Shown piece after piece: positions 25,502 to 34,266 of a stretch of DNA of 64,000 nucleotides. This DNA is from Deltaproteobacteria bacterium (lineage in GTDB: Bacteria; Myxococcota; Kuafuiibacteriia; Kuafuiibacteriales; Kuafuiibacteriaceae): assembly GCA_016703535.1 (NCBI GenBank), contig JADJBV010000001.1, positions 6,128,001 through 6,192,000 on the forward strand, written 5' to 3'. The notes under the pieces were generated by a model. It did no database searches, was not told the origin of the DNA, and worked only from the letters and a program-made list of their open reading frames with translations. The stretch's first letter is position 1. Each line of letters begins with the position of its first letter. The position numbers and the translations under genes are program-made.

Positions 25502-26290
25502 CTACGGTGCACGACACGCGACCGTCAGCCGCGTGACCTGCCCCGCCCGAATGGGGCCCCGAGCGAAGTTCTCCGCGGCCCCGGCCCAACCGAGGCCCCG
25601 TCGACAACTGCGGGTCGGGTGTTCAACCCGCACCTCGTGTTCCCCCGGCGGGATGTCGAGGAAGATGGCGAAGCCGTGGGGTGAGCTCCGCGGCAGACCC
25701 GGGTTGGGGACCCCACCGGCCGCGTCGGTGTAGGCGCGAACTCGGGCGTCGTCGGGGCTGAGCGTCACCGTCACGTCAGCCGCCGCGACCTGCACGATCA
25801 AGATCCCTCGCCGCGGATCCAACGAACCTCCCGTCAGGACCCCCCAGTCCGCGACCACGCCCAGCGGCAACAGCGGGACGTTGAGGTTCCCGTCGACCGT
25901 GCCGGTGCGGAGGGGCAAGAGATAGTTCGGAAGCTCCGGCGCCGCGATCTCGAGCAACACCTCAGCGTCCGCGACCACCTCGAGTTCATAGGCGCCGTTC
26001 GCTTCGCTGATCACGCAGGGGCGTTCGATCGGTTGAGTTTGGCAGACCGTCGCCCCGGGGAGCGGTGTGGTCATCACCGCTTGTTCGTTGGTGGTCGCCA
26101 AGTTGCCCCTGAGCCGCACCAAGTCGACCGGCCCGGCGTCCGCGAGGGATCCGCCATCCACAGAGCTTGCGTCGGCCCAGCCCCCGTCCAGCCCGAGCCC
26201 TTCGGTCTCTGCGCACGCAAAGCCGCCGAGGAACAGGAGAGCCCACCGGGGATCGCGAAGGGGCCAAATCGTGGATGCCACCCCCATCAT
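25502..26290 (-). CDS. Lipoprotein with beta-sandwich (carboxypeptidase-regulatory-like) domain
   Basis: About 262 residues from the internal ATG at 26290; an upstream Met (26335) is possible. A lipobox-like LLFLGGFAC is followed by an Asp/Gly/Ser-rich linker (DGGWADASSVDGG), then strands including PLPGATVC, NGAYELEV and PGEHEVRVEHP. These resemble the carboxypeptidase-regulatory/transthyretin-like fold that binds at the cell surface. It probably sits in the outer membrane. No catalytic domain is present. Confidence 0.65.
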   Translation of the reverse strand: MMGVASTIWPLRDPRWALLFLGGFACAETEGLGLDGGWADASSVDGGSLADAGPVDLVRLRGNLATTNEQAVMTTPLPGATVCQTQPIERPCVISEANGAYELEVVADAEVLLEIAAPELPNYLLPLRTGTVDGNLNVPLLPLGVVADWGVLTGGSLDPRRGILIVQVAAADVTVTLSPDDARVRAYTDAAGGVPNPGLPRSSPHGFAIFLDIPPGEHEVRVEHPTRSCRRGLGWAGAAENFARGPIRAGQVTRLTVACRAP

Positions 26291-26353
26291 CAGGGCCGAG
26301 AGGCTAGGCGGCCCAGACCGCGGAAGACAAGCCACCGCCCTTCGAACCGGCCC

Positions 26354-26833
26354 TCAGCTCCCGCTCGCGACCGTCGGCTCCACGGCGCAGACCTCGCAGT
26401 GATCGGCGGCGATCCAGCCCAGGGCTTGGAGGCGACCGAAGATCCAACAGCCGAAGCAGAAGGCGAAGACGCTCTCCAAGGTCGCGAACACGGCCAAGGT
26501 GGCCAGCAAGGCGTCGCTCACCAGGTGGAGTTCGGTCGCCCGGGTGACGGCGGCGATCGTGGTGACCACCAGGCCGATGCCTTGGGCAAAACGTTTGGGT
26601 CGTCCGGGGACCAACACCGGCGGCCAGAGGCGACCGGCCAACCCCACCGCGGCCTTGGCCAAGGGGCTGAAGCGCGGGCCCCAGCCCACCCGCAGCCCGA
26701 ACCCGATGGCGAGGACGGCGGGCAACCAGACCGCGTGGGTGACCAGGGCGGTGAGCGAAAGCAACACCACGGCGCCGGCGACCAGCCGGGCGGCCCGTTC
26801 ATTGACGCGTTCGGGGAAGGAGAAGATGGACAC
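26354..26833 (-). CDS. DUF4395 membrane protein
   Basis: About 159 residues from GTG 26833, with GGAGGT five to ten bases upstream. It has four hydrophobic segments (VVLLSLTALVTHAV, LPAVLAIGFGLRVG, GIGLVVTTIAAV, then LATLAVFATLESVFAFCFGCWIFG). The FCFGCW-containing last helix is characteristic of DUF4395. The two Cys residues suggest a redox or metal role, and the family often neighbours thioredoxin-like genes, although none is seen here. Confidence 0.82.
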   Translation of the reverse strand: MSIFSFPERVNERAARLVAGAVVLLSLTALVTHAVWLPAVLAIGFGLRVGWGPRFSPLAKAAVGLAGRLWPPVLVPGRPKRFAQGIGLVVTTIAAVTRATELHLVSDALLATLAVFATLESVFAFCFGCWIFGRLQALGWIAADHCEVCAVEPTVASGS

Positions 26834-26878
26834 GATGACCTCCAGGTTCGGGTTGAGGTCGCGGGCCCTATAAACGCA

Positions 26879-26912
26879 AAGAGCCCGCGGCCAGGGTCGG
26901 CGGCGGGCTCTT
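26879..26912 (-). terminator. Terminator-like hairpin before DUF4395
   Basis: Perfect 10-bp stem AAGAGCCCGC...GCGGGCTCTT with a 14-base loop. On the minus strand it is followed by TTTGCGTTTATAG. It lies 23 bp after the stop of the small Cys-rich frame at 26935 and would end transcription coming from the cysteine synthase side. Confidence 0.65.
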
Positions 26913-26934
26913 CGGGCTGCTGAGTCGGGACGGG

Positions 26935-27015
26935 CTATTCGCTCCAGTCGCACTCCACGCAGGCGAAGTACCGCCGCGAGAGGCAACAACAACACTGGGA
27001 CGAAACGAGCCGCAC
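26935..27015 (-). CDS. Possible Cys-rich mini-protein
   Basis: A 26-codon frame from GTG 27015 ending directly before a strong hairpin. It contains four consecutive Cys (QCCCCLS) followed by YFACVECDWSE, an arrangement that could bind a metal. No clear ribosome site is present, and the in-frame sequence upstream stays open to 27048 without an ATG. The support is composition and position only. Confidence 0.25.
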   Translation of the reverse strand: MRLVSSQCCCCLSRRYFACVECDWSE

Positions 27016-27113
27016 TCCCGCTTTGGTAGCAAAGGCGGCCCAACCCCGTCAACGCGCCCACCGGCGGAGTCGCCCACCGCCCGGGGTGGGTGAGGCTAAG
27101 TCACCGAGTTTTC

Positions 27114-28169
27114 TCAGGCCGGAGGGGGGACGGGGACCAAGATGCCCTCGGGCAAAACCGGAGAGGGACCTTCGAGCCAAGGGGGGACCGGCAGGCTCTT
27201 GCTGCGGAGGAACTCGGGATTGAAGAGGCGGGACGCATAGCGGGTGCCCGAGTCGCACAACATGGTCACGATGGTGTGCCCAGGGCCCAGGGCCCGGGCC
27301 ATCCGCACCGCACCGGCGACGTTGATGCCGGCGGAGGTGCCCAACACCAACCCCTCTTGGGCCACCATGTCGAACACCATCTGCACCATCTCGACGTCCG
27401 GGATCTGCCAGCTGAAGTCGACCTTCAGGCCTTCGATGTTGCGGGTGACTCGTCCTTGCCCGATGCCTTCGGTGATCGAGCTGCCCTCGGCCTTGAGCAC
27501 GCCGGTGGTGAAGTAGGAGTGGAGCGCCGCGCCCGGCGGATCGGCCAGGCCGATCTTCACCGCGGGGTTCTTCTCGCGCAGCGCCGCCGCGACCCCGGCC
27601 AAGGTGCCGCCGGTGCCGATCGCTGATACAAAGGCATCTACCTTACCATCGGTTTGGCGCCAGATCTCGGGCCCGGTGGTCTCGTAGTGGCCCTGGCGGT
27701 TGGCGACGTTGTCGAACTGCTGGGCCCAGATGGCGCCGTTGGGTTCGGTCTTGTCCAAGGCCTCGGCCAGGCGCTGTGCGACGTGGACGTAGTTGTTGGG
27801 GTTCTTGTACGGGACCGCCGGCACCTCGTAGAGCGTGGCCCCGCCCAAACGCAGGGTGTCCTTCTTCTCTTGGCTCTGGGTGTCAGGGATGACGATCACC
27901 GTGCGGTAGCCGCGAGCGTTGCCGACCAAGGTGAGGCCGATGCCCGTGTTGCCCGCGGTGCCTTCGACGATCACCCCGCCCGGCCGCAAGGTGCCGCGCT
28001 TCTCCGCGTCGAGGACGATCGCCAACGCCGCCCGATCTTTGATCGAGCCGCCCGGGTTGAGGAACTCGGCCTTGCCCAAGATTTCGCAGCCGGTCAGCTC
28101 CGAGAGCCGGCGCAAGCGGATGAGAGGAGTGTTGCCGATGGTGGGCACGAAGCCGTCGCGGAGATCCAT
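27114..28169 (-). CDS. Cysteine synthase-family PLP enzyme
   Basis: A protein of 351 residues. The N-terminal NTPLIRLRRLSE, PLP lysine in NPGGSIKDRAAL, substrate loop EGTAGNTGIGL and glycine-rich phosphate loop GTGGTLAG place it in the CysK/CysM fold family. It would condense an activated serine (usually O-acetylserine) with sulfide to give cysteine. Cystathionine beta-synthase-type activity cannot be excluded, but no CBS or heme domain is present. About 50 C-terminal residues (GTRYASRLFNPEFL to a Pro-rich tail) extend beyond the shortest CysK proteins. Confidence 0.88.
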   Translation of the reverse strand: MDLRDGFVPTIGNTPLIRLRRLSELTGCEILGKAEFLNPGGSIKDRAALAIVLDAEKRGTLRPGGVIVEGTAGNTGIGLTLVGNARGYRTVIVIPDTQSQEKKDTLRLGGATLYEVPAVPYKNPNNYVHVAQRLAEALDKTEPNGAIWAQQFDNVANRQGHYETTGPEIWRQTDGKVDAFVSAIGTGGTLAGVAAALREKNPAVKIGLADPPGAALHSYFTTGVLKAEGSSITEGIGQGRVTRNIEGLKVDFSWQIPDVEMVQMVFDMVAQEGLVLGTSAGINVAGAVRMARALGPGHTIVTMLCDSGTRYASRLFNPEFLRSKSLPVPPWLEGPSPVLPEGILVPVPPPA

Positions 28170-28262
28170 TGCCCCGCTAGGTCAGCACGACCCGCGCCGA
28201 TCGTCGAGTCCCCTTCGAGGGGAAACCGGCCGCGTTGAAGTGAGGCTGCGATACGATCCACT

Positions 28263-28436
28263 TCAGGGGCAGGTCATCGGCGGGTTGCTTTGGCTCTCCA
28301 TCTTGACCCGGTAGTCGAGGTGGTAGCTCTTGGGTACTTCGAAGGAGAAGTCATCGGTGATCGTGACCTCGTCTATTCCGGCTGGGGGCACCGATGCAGA
28401 GTCGAAGAAGATCCGTCCGAGGTAGTCGGGCCGGCT
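28263..28436 (-). pseudogene. C-terminal remnant of a lost gene
   Basis: A 57-codon frame with protein-like composition (DYLGRIFFDSASVPP, EVTITDDFSFEVPKSYHLDY, then SNPPMTCP) runs from an in-frame TAG to a TGA. It has no plausible ATG or ribosome site and abuts the stop of the downstream-facing cNMP/DUF1003 gene at 28447. It reads like the tail of a secreted or lipoprotein gene whose 5' part was deleted. Otherwise 28170-28446 is empty. Confidence 0.4.
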
Positions 28437-28446
28437 CTACGGACAG

Positions 28447-29280
28447 CTAGGCCCGCGGCAATCGACGGGTCAGGCTCTCGAGCTTCAGGTTCAGCTCCAG
28501 GCGCAGGCGATCCAGCTTGTCGTGGAGCTCCAAGATCTCGGCCTCGGCCTTCACGTTGACGTGGAAGTCCGCCTCGGCCCGGATCCGATCCTTCGCGTCT
28601 TGGCGGTTCTGGCTCATCATGATCACTGGACCTTGAAGGGCGGCCAAGGTCGAGAGCGCCAGGTTGAGCAAGATAAAAGGGAAGGGATCGAGGGGCTCAC
28701 CGAGGATCGAGTTGATGGTGATCCAACCGGCGGTGATGCCAGCGAAGGTCAAGATGAAAGCCCAGGAGCCACCAAAGGACGCCACCCCGTCGGCGATACG
28801 TTGGGGCCAGGTGGCCTGCTCTTCGATGATCAGGTTGGGGTTCTCGACCCGGGCCTTGAGCAGCGCGTCGGCCTGTCGGAGGCGTTTGGCCAAGGCCGAG
28901 AGCAGGTCCAAGGAGGCGTCGGGGCGGCGACGCAAGAAGTCCAAGAACTCGGGCCGCTTCAAGGAGACGGCCTGGACCTCGGTCAAGGCGGTGGCGGTGG
29001 CGGTGCGGGTGCCGCCGTCCAGCAGAGAAAGTTCACCAAAAACCTCACCCGGGCCGAGCCGATCGATCACCACCTTCTTGTTGTCTTCGTCTTCGATCGA
29101 CAGCTCGATCCACCCGGACCTCAACACGTAGAAGATGCCGCCGACGTCGTCCTCTTTGAAGATCTGCTGGCCATCGGTGAAGGTCACGTCCTCCATCAGG
29201 GCCGCCAGGGCGGTGCGCTCCTCGTCGTCCAAACCTTGGAGCAACTTGATGTCCTTGAGGAAGTCGTGGTTCTGGATCAC
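28447..29280 (-). CDS. Cyclic-nucleotide-binding domain fused to DUF1003
   Basis: About 277 residues from GTG 29280. Residues 10-125 form a cNMP-binding beta-roll (FLKDIKLLQGLDDEE, IFKEDDVGGIFYVLRSGWIEL, GPGEVFGELSLLDGGTRTATA). Then follows the DUF1003 membrane part, with helices around SWAFILTFAGITAGWITINS and FPFILLNLALSTLAALQGPVIMMSQNRQ, and a C-terminal coiled coil. The ligand could be cAMP or cGMP, or the domain may be structural. It lies directly downstream of the phospholipase D gene, on the same strand. Confidence 0.85.
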   Translation of the reverse strand: MIQNHDFLKDIKLLQGLDDEERTALAALMEDVTFTDGQQIFKEDDVGGIFYVLRSGWIELSIEDEDNKKVVIDRLGPGEVFGELSLLDGGTRTATATALTEVQAVSLKRPEFLDFLRRRPDASLDLLSALAKRLRQADALLKARVENPNLIIEEQATWPQRIADGVASFGGSWAFILTFAGITAGWITINSILGEPLDPFPFILLNLALSTLAALQGPVIMMSQNRQDAKDRIRAEADFHVNVKAEAEILELHDKLDRLRLELNLKLESLTRRLPRA

Positions 29281-29300
29281 CGCGGGACCGTACCCTGCCC

Positions 29301-30482
29301 TCAGTACCAACGGAAGAAGGTGCGCAACATCCAATCCATCAGCCGCTCCTTGAGGGGCCGATCACCCCAGGACTCGGGCCGAATCTGCTGGCTACGTTGC
29401 CGATCGAGGCTGAACTGATCCTCCATCGCCCCGCCGACCCGCCGCCCCAAGATCGCCGCGTTGACCTCGAGGTTCACGTAGCTGCTCCAGTAGTCCAGGT
29501 TGGAGGAGCCGATGGTGCTCCACTCGCCATCGATGACCGCGGTTTTGGCGTGGAGGACCCGCTCATGGAACTCGAAGACACCAACGCCGCCCTTCAGTAG
29601 CTGGGGATAAAAGGCTCGGCTGGCCAAGAGCGCGGGCGGAACGTCGGTGGCCCCGGCGACGATCACCTCCACCTGCACACCCCGCTGGGCCGCCCGGGTC
29701 AGGGCGCGGCGCAACACCCGATCCGGGATGAAATAAGCGTTGGTGATTCGCACCGTCCGCTGCGCCGACAAGATGGCTTGCAGGTAGGCCCGGCGGATGA
29801 AGGCTCGGTCCCGCCGCGCGTAGTTGCCGTAGAAGTAGACCGGATCACCGCCGGGGAAGGGCTCCGCCCGGGTCGGGGTCGAGCTCAACTTCTTGCCCTT
29901 CTGGCGGGCCCACAGCCTTCGAAACATCAACTCCAGATCGGCGACCACCGGACCTTCGACGCGCACCGCTGTGTCCCGCCAGTTGCCGCCGCCCCGCTCC
30001 TGCGCGTCGTATTCGGCCGCCAGGTTCAGCCCACCCACGATCCCCACCCGACCGTCGGCGATCACCAGCTTGCGGTGGTTGCGCCGCCCCCAAGGCCAGA
30101 CCATCTTCCTCAACGAGGGCTGCCCGAAGGCGAGCACCTTCACGCCGGCGGCCTCGAGATACTGAATATATTCATCATCTAGCCCCACGGAGCCGTACCA
30201 GTCGTAGGAGAAGGCCACCTCGACCCCGGCCTTGGCCCGCTCCACCAAGGCCTCGGCGATCCGCCAGCCGGTGGAGTCGGCGGTGACGATGTAGAACTCC
30301 AGGCATACGTAGTGTTGGGCGCTTTGGATGAGGGCGACGACCGCGTCGAAGAAGGCCCCGCCGTCGATCAAAAGTTCGCTGCGGTTCCCCTCGACGTAGG
30401 CCGGCAGGGGCCCACGCCAGCGCTTGAGGAAGTCACGCAGGGCCACGTTCCGGCTGTAGCCCCGCTGGCGCGCCAACGCCAA
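29301..30482 (-). CDS. Phospholipase D-family protein, cardiolipin synthase-like
   Basis: A protein of 393 residues with two HKD motifs: NHRKLVIADG near residue 135 and LHAKTAVIDG near 317, each followed by the conserved GS/GG-N segments (GGLNLAAEY; GSSNLDYWS). No N-terminal membrane helix is seen, so it resembles ClsB-type enzymes. It would join phosphatidylglycerol with another phospholipid to make cardiolipin, or hydrolyse phosphodiesters. The TTG start directly follows the HipA stop; GTG at codon 13 is an alternative. An unusual AT-rich palindrome TGAATATATTCA lies inside at 30163. Confidence 0.87.
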   Translation of the reverse strand: MALARQRGYSRNVALRDFLKRWRGPLPAYVEGNRSELLIDGGAFFDAVVALIQSAQHYVCLEFYIVTADSTGWRIAEALVERAKAGVEVAFSYDWYGSVGLDDEYIQYLEAAGVKVLAFGQPSLRKMVWPWGRRNHRKLVIADGRVGIVGGLNLAAEYDAQERGGGNWRDTAVRVEGPVVADLELMFRRLWARQKGKKLSSTPTRAEPFPGGDPVYFYGNYARRDRAFIRRAYLQAILSAQRTVRITNAYFIPDRVLRRALTRAAQRGVQVEVIVAGATDVPPALLASRAFYPQLLKGGVGVFEFHERVLHAKTAVIDGEWSTIGSSNLDYWSSYVNLEVNAAILGRRVGGAMEDQFSLDRQRSQQIRPESWGDRPLKERLMDWMLRTFFRWY

Positions 30483-31802
30483 TCAAGTTTTGTCAGGGGC
30501 GGAGGACGACGAGGCGAGCCCGGAGGCGCGACGGGCGGCCACTCGTTCGTGGTGCTCGAAGGCCTCGCTGAACTGCTCCAGTTCGGTGTTGGTCATGCCC
30601 AAGGAGCGGCCCTCCTCTCGCCAACCCGCGACCGCGGCTTCGACCTCGCCCAAGATGGTCTTGGCCTTTTTGGGGCTGAGCCGGAAGTAGGGTGCAACCG
30701 ACAGGAGTCCCTCGACCGTGGCTTCGGGCCCAACCTCCTCCGAGATCCAGGTCTTCAACTCCCGCGCTCGTTCTGGAAAGGGGTTTACGTCGAAGGCGGG
30801 GGCGAGCCGCCATTGACCGCGAGTGACATGCAAAAAGCCGTGGTTGAGGAGGTGATCGTCCACGTTGGTGATCAAGATGGAAAACGCGATCCGTCGCCAC
30901 AACTCGTCCACGTCCGCTTGGACCTTAGCGCCGTATTGCCGGATGGCGTCGACGATTTCGGTATAAGCGTGTTCGCCCGGTTCGTTGGGTTCGGCCCCAA
31001 GCATGGTCGCTGCTGACACGTAGAGTAGGCGTCCTCCCTGATCGGGGCGATCGAAGCGGCGGATGAGCGCGACCGCTGCGCCGTCGCTTTCGACCAGGCG
31101 AGCATCAGCCGCGTTGATCCCGGCCTTCCGCGCCAGGCGCATCGCCAAAACTTCACCTTTGGTGACGGGGTGTTCGTCGGCCACGCTCGGGAACTTGCCG
31201 ATCGAAAGGCGGCCCTCTTCGTCGACGACCGTACACTTTGGCCGGAGGCCCCCGAGGGAGGTGCCACGGCCGCGAAGGTACTCCAGGTCGGCGCTGGTTT
31301 CGCTCTGGGTCTCGACGGCCCGGCTCGCGGCGAGCAGCCGGGACAACTCCACGAATGGAGGTGCGGTGCGGCGGCCCTCCTCGAAGGCCCGCTGAAACAC
31401 CCCGGCTTCGTCCTGAAAACGGAGGGCACCGACGCGGCTGAGATCGTCCACCGCGAGCAACAGATCGAGGTTGCCCAAGGGGCGAGGGTCCGGCTCCAAC
31501 CCGGCCCGGCGGGCCTCTTGGCGGCGCTTGGCGTGGTCCCGGATGATCACCCGCCGACCCCAACCATCCGGCTCGGTGTCGGCGATCGCCGAGTGGAAGA
31601 TCGAGCCGTCCCGAACCTTCTTGTGAAACTGAGCGCCGGCGACGAGGGGCAGGTTGGGCTCGATGGAAAATCGATCCGGCGCCGCCAGCCACCCGGGATC
31701 GTACTCAAACGCGGCGCTCTCCCGGGCCCCCTCGGCGTCATGTCGAACCGCGCCGATGAGCCGCGCTTCGTCCCCAAGATAGACCTTGATCGTGCGCCTC
31801 AT
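30483..31802 (-). CDS. hipA: HipA-family toxin kinase
   Basis: A protein of 439 residues. The N-terminal HipA subdomain (VYLGDEARLIGAV, FEYDPGWLA) and the C-terminal kinase part (GKFPSVADEHPVTKGEVLAMRLARKAG, the catalytic NVDDHLLNHGFL and the metal-binding PAFDVNPFP) are present. HipA kinases phosphorylate targets such as glutamyl-tRNA synthetase and induce dormancy. The start overlaps the end of hipB (ATGA), the classic hipBA order with the antitoxin first. All residues expected for activity appear present. Confidence 0.92.
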   Translation of the reverse strand: MRRTIKVYLGDEARLIGAVRHDAEGARESAAFEYDPGWLAAPDRFSIEPNLPLVAGAQFHKKVRDGSIFHSAIADTEPDGWGRRVIIRDHAKRRQEARRAGLEPDPRPLGNLDLLLAVDDLSRVGALRFQDEAGVFQRAFEEGRRTAPPFVELSRLLAASRAVETQSETSADLEYLRGRGTSLGGLRPKCTVVDEEGRLSIGKFPSVADEHPVTKGEVLAMRLARKAGINAADARLVESDGAAVALIRRFDRPDQGGRLLYVSAATMLGAEPNEPGEHAYTEIVDAIRQYGAKVQADVDELWRRIAFSILITNVDDHLLNHGFLHVTRGQWRLAPAFDVNPFPERARELKTWISEEVGPEATVEGLLSVAPYFRLSPKKAKTILGEVEAAVAGWREEGRSLGMTNTELEQFSEAFEHHERVAARRASGLASSSSAPDKT

Positions 31803-32131
31803 AGGGGTGTGGGCTCCTTCTTCACGCGCACGCGCTTCGGCAGGCGATCGAGGTCGAGGAGCAGGCCCTGATCGTCCGTGCCGGGATCTACCAAGTCGGT
31901 GAGCGCGTCGTCGAAGCCGAGGACAAAGAGTGTCATCGCGTAGGCGCCCATCGAGACGCTCGGGTCACCCTTTTCGATGCGCAGGTAGGTGGCCTTGGCG
32001 ACCCCCAAACGCTCCGCCATCATCGCGACCGTGAGGTTTCGCTTCTTGCGGGCCACCGAGAGATCCCGGCCGAACTTGAGGAGTGAACGCAGCACCTTCG
32101 GCGGCAGGACGTCATGGATCTTCGATCGCAC
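31799..32131 (-). CDS. hipB: HipB-like XRE antitoxin
   Basis: A protein of 110 residues with an HTH (LSVARKKRNLTVAMMAERLGVAKATYLRIEKGDPSVSM) and a C-terminal tail. It precedes and overlaps hipA by four bases. It should bind the upstream palindrome at 32146-32166 and neutralise HipA. The AT-rich promoter region stands out from the GC-rich surroundings. Confidence 0.88.
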   Translation of the reverse strand: MRSKIHDVLPPKVLRSLLKFGRDLSVARKKRNLTVAMMAERLGVAKATYLRIEKGDPSVSMGAYAMTLFVLGFDDALTDLVDPGTDDQGLLLDLDRLPKRVRVKKEPTPL

Positions 32132-32145
32132 GATATGACCTTATC

Positions 32146-32166
32146 TATGAGTTTTTATCGCTCATA
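32146..32166. promoter_or_regulatory. hipBA operator
   Basis: Inverted repeat TATGAG-N9-CTCATA, 15 bp upstream of the hipB start in an AT-rich patch. Its architecture (six-base arms, 9-bp spacer) is like known HipB operators. Binding is inferred. Confidence 0.55.
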
Positions 32167-32202
32167 ATGACTTATGTATAGTACCATAATCCCGAAAGAC
32201 GG

Positions 32203-32427
32203 CTAGGGTTTTTGTGGTTTATCCGGTTCGGATCGGAGGCTTGGCCCCGGCTGGACGACCGCCGAGCTCAGGGAGGCGTTCGACACGGTTGCGGTGGAGT
32301 CCTGGTCCAACTTCCTTCGATCGATCTTCGTGCCCTGGAGCCGGGAGAACAACGGCCCCTCGAGGATCGACTTCGCGGACTTGAGCTTCGAGGCAATGTC
32401 GGTGAACGCCAACTCCGGAACAGGCAT
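32203..32427 (-). CDS. Hypothetical 74-residue protein upstream of hipBA
   Basis: A frame from ATG 32427 (PVPELAFTDIASKL, then GPLFSRLQGTKIDRRKL, Ser/Thr/Val-rich tail). The composition is plausible for a protein, but the ribosome site is weak and no family is recognised. It ends 72 bp before hipB. A TGCAAG-N4-CTTGCG palindrome lies upstream (32481). The remaining 32428-32535 shows nothing else. Confidence 0.3.
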   Translation of the reverse strand: MPVPELAFTDIASKLKSAKSILEGPLFSRLQGTKIDRRKLDQDSTATVSNASLSSAVVQPGPSLRSEPDKPQKP

Positions 32428-32535
32428 GGGTTTGGGCCGGGCCTTCCTCTTCGCCCGAAGGGGAACGTGGATCCCCGAAATGCAAGTTAGCTTGCGTTTG
32501 ACCTCGGGTCGCGAGCGGGGGATGGTCCGGAGGTG

Positions 32536-33225
32536 GTGTCGATCGTCTATGTCTGTAGCTCGACCCCGGCGGCCGGCAAGACCACCGTGGCCGCGGCTTT
32601 GATCCGGCAGCTCACTCGCCTCGGCGCCCGACCGGTGGGCATCAAGCCGATCGAGCTGGGTGTCGGTTATGACGAACACCAAGATCTCCGGGGCCCCGAC
32701 GGTGATCGCCTGGCCGCCGCGTCCACGGTGCAGGTGCCGCCGTTGGTGCGTTCGCCCTATCGCTTCACCTCGCGCACCACCCCGTTGGTCGCGGCCGAAA
32801 GGGCGGGGATCACTTTGGGCCTCGACGATCTGGTGAGCGCCATCGAGACCGCCAAAGAGTACGGCGGACCGGTGGTGGTCGAAGGCCCGGGCGCGGCCTG
32901 GTCGGCGTTGGCAGACGACACGGTCGGTTTGGATCTGGCCGAACGTTTGGGCGCGACCATCCTGTTGGTGGTGCCGGAGCGGCCCGGTGAAGAGGCGGCG
33001 GCCCTGGGGACCTTGGAGGGCTGCCGAAAGCGAGGTCTGCGGATCGCCGGGATCTGCCGCACCCAAGCGGGTACGCCGTGGACCTCGGCCGAACGGAGCT
33101 GCTTCTTTTCCTTCGCTGGCGCCCGGGACTTGGGGGCTACGCCACTGCCCGTGGAGGACGAGGCCGCCGATCAGGCCCTGGCGGGTTTGGGGACGGCGGT
33201 TGCGGATGCCCTCGCCTGGCCGTAG
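32536..33225 (+). CDS. bioD: BioD-like dethiobiotin synthetase
   Basis: About 230 residues from GTG 32536 (GGAGG just upstream; GTG 32533 is an alternative). The P-loop is STPAAGKTTVAAALIRQL, followed by PVGIKPIELG and the later VVEGPGAAWS and VVPERPG segments, in BioD order. BioD closes the ureido ring of dethiobiotin with CO2 and ATP. No other biotin gene is nearby, so a different BioD-like amidoligase role is possible. It ends 11 bp before gpsA and may be cotranscribed with it. Confidence 0.72.
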   Translation: MSIVYVCSSTPAAGKTTVAAALIRQLTRLGARPVGIKPIELGVGYDEHQDLRGPDGDRLAAASTVQVPPLVRSPYRFTSRTTPLVAAERAGITLGLDDLVSAIETAKEYGGPVVVEGPGAAWSALADDTVGLDLAERLGATILLVVPERPGEEAAALGTLEGCRKRGLRIAGICRTQAGTPWTSAERSCFFSFAGARDLGATPLPVEDEAADQALAGLGTAVADALAWP

Positions 33226-33236
33226 CCTCCGCCCCG

Positions 33237-34244
33237 ATGAGCGATCAACTGGTAAAGACCGCTGTTCTCGGGGCCGGGAGCTGGGGCACCGCCTTGGCCA
33301 AACACTTGGCCGATCGCGGGCACCCGGTGCGGTTGTGGTCGCGCCGCCCTGAACACGCTCAGGAGCTGGAGCAGAGCCGAGAGAACAAGCAGTACCTGCC
33401 GGGCTTTCATTTCCCCGCCAACCTGAAGGCCACCAGCCACTTCGCGGAGGCGCTCGAGGACGTCGATTTTGTGCTTTCGGTGGTGCCTTCCCAGACCACC
33501 CGACAAGTTTGGCAAGAGGCCAAGGTCCACCTGCAAGCGGGCGTGCCGGTGTTGTGCGCCTCCAAAGGCATCGAAAACGACAGCCTCGATCTGATGGTGA
33601 CGGTGCTGAAGCAGGTGTTGCCGGGTCACCCGGTCGGCTTCATCGGCGGCCCCTCCTTCGCCAAAGAGGTGGCGGCCCACCAGCCCACCGCGATCGTCAT
33701 CGCCTCCGACGACGACCAGATGGCCCACACCGCCCAACACGCCATCTCCGCCGACTGGATGCGGGCCTACCTCTCCCACGACGTGGTCGGCGTGGAGGTC
33801 GGCGGTTCGCTGAAAAACGTCATCGCCATCGCCTGCGGGTGTGCCGATGGCCTTGGTTTTGGCGCCAACACTCGGGCGGCGATCATCACCCGCGGCCTGG
33901 CCGAGATCACCCGCTGTGCCGTCAAACTCGGCGCCGATCCCTTGACCTTGGCGGGCCTGGCCGGGGTCGGTGACCTGGTGTTGACCTGCACCGGCGACAT
34001 GAGCCGCAACCGGCGGGTCGGCATCGCCCTCGGCCAAGGCCGAAAGTTGGACGACATCTTAAAGGAGATGGGCCAGGTGGCCGAAGGCGTAAAGACCACC
34101 TTGTCGGCTAAGCAGCTGGGCGAAAAGGTCGGCGTGGAGATGCCGATCACCGAGGAGGTCTACCGGATCCTCTACGAAAACAAGCCGGCCAAAGAGACCG
34201 TCTTGTCCTTGATGCGCCGCAGCTTGAAAAAAGAGGCCCCCTAA
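33237..34244 (+). CDS. gpsA: NAD(P)H-dependent glycerol-3-phosphate dehydrogenase
   Basis: A protein of 335 residues, usual for GpsA. The N-terminal dinucleotide motif is VLGAGSWGTALA; then the SVVPSQTTR and CASKGIE segments, GGPSFAKEV, catalytic Lys in GGSLKNVIAI, GFGANTRAAIITRGL and GVGDLVLTCTGDMSRNRRVG. It reduces dihydroxyacetone phosphate to sn-glycerol 3-phosphate for phospholipid synthesis. The start ATG was chosen at the family N-terminus; the frame extends upstream but overlaps bioD. Confidence 0.95.
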   Translation: MSDQLVKTAVLGAGSWGTALAKHLADRGHPVRLWSRRPEHAQELEQSRENKQYLPGFHFPANLKATSHFAEALEDVDFVLSVVPSQTTRQVWQEAKVHLQAGVPVLCASKGIENDSLDLMVTVLKQVLPGHPVGFIGGPSFAKEVAAHQPTAIVIASDDDQMAHTAQHAISADWMRAYLSHDVVGVEVGGSLKNVIAIACGCADGLGFGANTRAAIITRGLAEITRCAVKLGADPLTLAGLAGVGDLVLTCTGDMSRNRRVGIALGQGRKLDDILKEMGQVAEGVKTTLSAKQLGEKVGVEMPITEEVYRILYENKPAKETVLSLMRRSLKKEAP

Positions 34245-34266
34245 GCCGCGCAGCCCATCCGGGCGG

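Noticed and set aside
30163..30174. TGAATATATTCA palindrome as a promoter inside the phospholipase D gene
   Set aside because: It lies in a conserved coding segment and is one of several similar words in unrelated genes; there is no start codon context for a second gene.
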